DNA of 64,000 bases from Sphingosinicella microcystinivorans (lineage in GTDB: Bacteria; Pseudomonadota; Alphaproteobacteria; Sphingomonadales; Sphingomonadaceae): assembly GCF_027941835.1 (NCBI RefSeq), contig NZ_CP116005.1, positions 1,751,501 through 1,815,500 on the forward strand. Direction: 5' to 3'. Positions 60,953 through 64,000 of this stretch are shown one piece after another (position 1 is the first letter of the stretch; the number at the start of each line of letters is the position of its first letter). A model generated the notes under the pieces. That model saw only the letters and a program-made list of their open reading frames with translations. It ran no database searches and was not told the origin of the DNA. Made by a program: the position numbers and the translations under genes.

Positions 60953-63334
60953 TCAGAACTGGCGGCGCGCGCGGATCATCCAGACGCGGGGCGTGTTCAG
61001 CCACGAGACGCTGCCCAGCGACGCATCGACCGTCGTCTCGTTCAGGCAATTCTCGCATTCGAGGCTCACCCGCCAGAAATTGTCGTCGGTGCGCAGCGCG
61101 ATCCCCGCGTTCACCAGAAGCTGCGCCTTGCTCCGCGACCCGGTGATGAAGCCGCCGCCGTAGGGATTGGCGGGATAGACGGTGCCGCCGATGCCCGTCA
61201 CGCTGCCGGTGAAGAGCGAGGCGTTCGCCGCCCCGGTTTCCATCGCCGAACGGTAGGCCACATCCACCGAGGGCGTGACGATCGAGCCCGAGACCGGCGG
61301 CAGCCAGATGTCCCACGCCGCGCCCGCCGAGAGCGTCCATTTCGGCGCGCGCACCGGGTCGGCGATGTCTCCGGCGGCGGTGACGATGCCCGCGCCGCAC
61401 GACGGCGCGTCGTCCGCGCCGGACGCCCCGGCGATCAGGCCCGCGGCAAGCTCCGCGGCGCACGCCGCCTGCTGCGCGCGCACGGTGCTGCCCGCCCGGT
61501 ACTTCGCGTCCTGCCAGCCCGCGGCGGCGCGGACCGTCACGTTCGTGAACGGCACTGCGGCGATTTCCAGTTCGACGCCTTTGTTCCGGAAGCCTGCGGT
61601 GCTGACGGAACCGCTGCCGTCCGCGATCTGCGCGTCGCTGCCGTCCACGTAGAAGCCGGTGAGGTCGACGGCGAGGCGGCGCTGGAACCACGTCGATTTC
61701 AGCCCGGCCTCGTAGCTCCAGATCGTCTCCGCCGCATAGGGGCGGATCGCGGCGGCGGTCGCGGCGCGCTCGCTCCAGCCCGCCGAACGGTAGCCGCGTG
61801 TCGCCGACGCGAAGAGCGCGGCGTTTTCGGCGGCCTTGAAGCTGGCGGCGAAGCGCGGCGACCAGAAGCTGTCGCCGATCTTCCCCGGCACGCCCGCCGT
61901 GACGAGCGCGTCGTCGAGGCAGCCGCCGGAGAGCGCCGCGCAGCCCGCGCGATTGTCGGCAAGGCCGAAGCGCAGGTCCTCGTCGCTGTAACGAAGCCCC
62001 GCCGTCAGCGTCAGTGCCGGGCCCGCGTTCACGTCCACCTGCGCGTAGGCGGATTTCGATTTCGTCTCCGTGGTCACGCGCCGGTCGGCGACGAGGCCCG
62101 CGACGCCGGGGCTCGCGGTGAGGAGGTCGGCGAGGTCGCTGTCGCCGTCTTCCTCGGCGTAGGAGACGCCCGCCACGTAGCTGACGAAGTCGCCCGCGAG
62201 CGCGCCGCTCAGGCGCAATTCCTGCGAGAATTGTTTGAAGTGCGTATCGCCGAGGATCGTGTAGCCGCCGTACACGTCGCCGCGCGCGGCGGGCACGGGG
62301 TTCGCGATCGTCGGCGCGTCGCGGCCGTCGCGCAGGTCGATGCCGTACTGCCGCTTGGTGTCGACATAGCCGGTGATCGCCTCCACCGTCACGGCCTCGC
62401 CCGGCGTCCACGCGATGCGCGAGGTCGCGAGGTAGGTTTTCGCCGCGTTGCCGAAGCCGAAGCCCGCCTTGCGGCCGCTGACGCCGAGCGGCGCGAAATG
62501 GTCGCCGGTGATGCTCGCCTTCTCGGGATAGCCGGTCGAGGCGAAGCGGCCCTTGCAGCCCGTGGGCGCGGCCGGGTCGCATTCGAAATCGGGCGCGTAG
62601 AGCGCCGTGCTCTCCATGCGCGCGAACGTGCCCGTCCACGTCAGCGTGTCGGCGAGCGTCCAGTGCGCGGCGGCGCGCACGCCCCAGCCGTCGTCCTCGT
62701 TCAGCCGGTCCCCGGTCGCGCCGTTCCGCACATAGCCGTTCGACTCGCGCCAGTAGCCGGAAAGGCCGAGCGAGAAGCGCTCGCCGACCGGCACGTCGAG
62801 CGCGGCGCGGAACTGGTAGGTGCCGAAGCGTCCGTAGGCGCCGTCGATATAGCCGCTCGTGCGGTCGCCCGGCGTGCGGTTCACGATGTGCAGCGCGCCG
62901 CCGCTGGTGTCGCGGCCGTAGAGCGGCCCCTGCGGACCGCGCAGCAGCTCGATGCGGTCGATGTCGAAGAAGCCGTAGTCGGTCGCCGCGCCGCGCCCGA
63001 CATAAATGCCGTCGATGAACGTGCCGACGCCGCCCGACCCGCGGATGACGTAGGCGTTGTCGCTGCCGAAGCCCGGCACGTGCGCCGCAGCCGCGTTCGG
63101 GATGCCGCGCAGGGCGTCCAGCGGTGCGTCGATGCCGCGCGCCTCGATCTCGCCGGAAAGCAGCGCGGTCACGGCGAGCGGCACGGTCTCGATGGGCTGC
63201 GGGCGGAGCTGCGCGGTGACGACGATCTCCGGCAGCGCGGCGCTTGCCGTCTCGTCCTCCGCCATTGCAGGTGCGGCCGCCGCGGCGATTGCGGCGATGG
63301 CGCAGCTTCCGTGCAACAGCGAACGTCCTGACAT
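60953..63334 (-). CDS. TonB-dependent outer-membrane receptor
   Basis: The 793-residue protein has a signal peptide (MSGRSLLHGSCAIAAIAAAA), a plug domain (ALPEIVVTAQ near residue 33 through about 160, with VIRGSGGVGTFIDGIYVGRG), and a beta-barrel ending in RARRQF with a terminal Phe. Cys pairs in FECDPAAPTGCKG and in two other loops probably form disulfides. The ligand is unknown; an alkaline phosphatase downstream suggests a phosphorylated compound or its product. No sigma/anti-sigma pair is adjacent. Confidence 0.93.
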   Translation of the reverse strand: MSGRSLLHGSCAIAAIAAAAAPAMAEDETASAALPEIVVTAQLRPQPIETVPLAVTALLSGEIEARGIDAPLDALRGIPNAAAAHVPGFGSDNAYVIRGSGGVGTFIDGIYVGRGAATDYGFFDIDRIELLRGPQGPLYGRDTSGGALHIVNRTPGDRTSGYIDGAYGRFGTYQFRAALDVPVGERFSLGLSGYWRESNGYVRNGATGDRLNEDDGWGVRAAAHWTLADTLTWTGTFARMESTALYAPDFECDPAAPTGCKGRFASTGYPEKASITGDHFAPLGVSGRKAGFGFGNAAKTYLATSRIAWTPGEAVTVEAITGYVDTKRQYGIDLRDGRDAPTIANPVPAARGDVYGGYTILGDTHFKQFSQELRLSGALAGDFVSYVAGVSYAEEDGDSDLADLLTASPGVAGLVADRRVTTETKSKSAYAQVDVNAGPALTLTAGLRYSDEDLRFGLADNRAGCAALSGGCLDDALVTAGVPGKIGDSFWSPRFAASFKAAENAALFASATRGYRSAGWSERAATAAAIRPYAAETIWSYEAGLKSTWFQRRLAVDLTGFYVDGSDAQIADGSGSVSTAGFRNKGVELEIAAVPFTNVTVRAAAGWQDAKYRAGSTVRAQQAACAAELAAGLIAGASGADDAPSCGAGIVTAAGDIADPVRAPKWTLSAGAAWDIWLPPVSGSIVTPSVDVAYRSAMETGAANASLFTGSVTGIGGTVYPANPYGGGFITGSRSKAQLLVNAGIALRTDDNFWRVSLECENCLNETTVDASLGSVSWLNTPRVWMIRARRQF

Positions 63335-63413
63335 ACGCGACCTTTCCTGAAAACAAGACCTTGCCTCTTGCCTTCCCGCGCGGCGGTTCGCAAGCGATGT
63401 GCGACGGCCGCCT

Positions 63414-63731
63414 TCAGGGCGTGCGCTTGTCCGTCAGCAGTTCGGTCGTGCGCTTGCGGAAGACGCCGGCGATCTTCTCGCCGAACATGCCGAGAAGGCC
63501 GGGAAGCGCGAGTTCGATGCGTACCCGGTCCTCGTCCACGTCGAGGTTCGCGGTCGTCACCTGCCCCAGCGCCGTCACCTCGATCACCAGCCGGTCGCCC
63601 TGCCACGTCTTGCCGATGCGCGAGGCGAACGGCATCGCCCGGTCGAGATCGCCGAGTCCGGCGTCCATGCGGCGGCGCGCCTCGGCCCGGCCGAGGCGGT
63701 GCGGAATGTCGAAGCGGACGGGCTGGGCCAT
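63414..63731 (-). CDS. Polyhydroxyalkanoic acid system family protein
   Basis: This 105-residue protein matches the short PHA-granule-region family: FDIPHRLGRAEARRRMDAGL, then WQGDRLVIEVTALGQ and ELALPGLLGMFGEKIAGVF. Members are found near PHA genes and in many bacteria without them; no PHA synthase is seen here. Its role is structural or unknown. It lies upstream of the TonB receptor on the same strand, 79 bp away. Confidence 0.82.
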   Translation of the reverse strand: MAQPVRFDIPHRLGRAEARRRMDAGLGDLDRAMPFASRIGKTWQGDRLVIEVTALGQVTTANLDVDEDRVRIELALPGLLGMFGEKIAGVFRKRTTELLTDKRTP

Positions 63732-63746
63732 GCGCGGAGTCTAGCG

Positions 63747-63772
63747 GACTGTCTTGATCGTGCAAGACAGTC
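63747..63772. repeat. 10-bp inverted repeat over a stop codon
   Basis: GACTGTCTTG (63747-63756) and CAAGACAGTC (63763-63772) are exactly complementary with a six-base gap. The repeat covers two bases of the stop of the partial methyltransferase-like gene and lies 16 bp before the next start. It has no T-tract, so it may be an operator or a weak terminator. Confidence 0.5.
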
Positions 63773-64000
63773 AGACGGCGCGGCGGATCCTGTAGACGGT
63801 GGCGGGCGGCAGGTTGCGCCAGACGCGGCCCACCGGCTCGGCGGCGAGGCCCAGCGCGGCGAGGCCGCCCCGTCCCAGCGGCGCGCGGGGTCCGTAAGTG
63901 AACTGGTAGAGCGCGCCGTCCTCCGCGAGCCGTGCGAAGATCGCCTCGAGGATGCGGCGCCTGAGCGCGGGCGGGAAGTTGAGCAGCGGCAGGCCGCTCA
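63771..64000 (-). CDS. 3' end of a PmtA-like lipid/SAM-dependent methyltransferase
   Basis: Only the last 76 codons are inside the window; the gene runs past 64000. The reading SGLPLLNFPPALRRRI, then LYQFTYGPRAPLG and VWRNLPPATVYRIRR matches the C-terminus of phosphatidylethanolamine N-methyltransferase-like proteins. That family makes phosphatidylcholine by methylation. The SAM-binding part is outside, so the call is based on the tail only. The stop at 63771-63773 lies in an inverted repeat. Confidence 0.62.
   Translation of the reverse strand, partial: SGLPLLNFPPALRRRILEAIFARLAEDGALYQFTYGPRAPLGRGGLAALGLAAEPVGRVWRNLPPATVYRIRRAV

Noticed and set aside
60936-63356. An 806-codon frame on the minus strand in another phase
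   Set aside because: It is an out-of-phase reading of the TonB receptor, with no family motif and an extreme Arg/Ala content.

Overview
The window is a GC-rich (about 68% by eye), densely coded chromosomal segment of an alphaproteobacterium. A member of the Sphingomonadales is most likely. This rests on the cbb3 oxidase operon with FixK/FNR-type boxes, a CpdR-type response regulator, an NAD-linked formate dehydrogenase of the FdsGBA type, a SapC-like protein beside TonB-dependent uptake genes, and an MmgR/suhB-like small RNA. No taxon assignment was computed. No insertion sequence, prophage or CRISPR array was seen, and no gene-free stretch exceeds 300 bases.

Layout. (1) 1-4080: methionine salvage, with mtnB-mtnD-mtnC-mtnA in one tight operon divergent from an aminotransferase suited to the last step. 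(2) 4146-8083: a small membrane-anchored protein, a PncC/CinA-C amidase, then a Tat-exported M19 dipeptidase-like protein, a BASS-family transporter and an ornithine cyclodeaminase-family enzyme. (3) 8080-11995: the HrpB helicase, an OsmC-family protein and PurU. (4) 12016-17813: the formate dehydrogenase operon fdsGBA-fdsD-fdhD. (5) 17882-28590: microaerobic respiration, with hemN, ompW and ccoNOQPGHIS plus a small Cys-rich exported protein. Two identical TTGACCTGCGTCAA palindromes and one related site mark these promoters.

(6) 29181-39126: the most interesting locus. An XRE-cupin regulator faces a serine hydrolase with a membrane C-terminus, an enolase-superfamily epimerase (DgcA-like), a secreted amidohydrolase, a Tat-exported M19 protein, a DUF1611 protein (DgcN-like), a YkvI-type permease and a secreted M19 dipeptidase. 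Together they suggest periplasmic hydrolysis of D-amino-acid or D-glutamyl peptides, uptake, and stereochemical conversion. Two promoters in this locus share 20 of 29 aligned bases and probably respond to one regulator.

(7) 39179-40689: phenylalanine hydroxylase with an apparent one-base deletion near its C-terminus, and a DUF938 methyltransferase. (8) 40753-42026: rpsF-rpsR-rplI. (9) 43595-47952: fatty acid synthesis (fabD, fabG, acpP, fabF) and mltG. (10) 47968-53783: an NlpC/P60 protein, a MarR-like regulator, an M17 aminopeptidase, SapC, cytochrome b561, an MmgR/suhB-like sRNA, an N-formylglutamate amidohydrolase family protein and cpdR. (11) 53842-59360: tRNA-Val(GAC), then five genes that look like surface-glycan or cell-envelope decoration; parts are much less GC-rich than the rest. 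(12) 59338-64000: a PhoA-type alkaline phosphatase, a TonB-dependent receptor, a PHA-granule-associated family protein, and the 3' end of a lipid-methyltransferase-like gene cut by the window edge.
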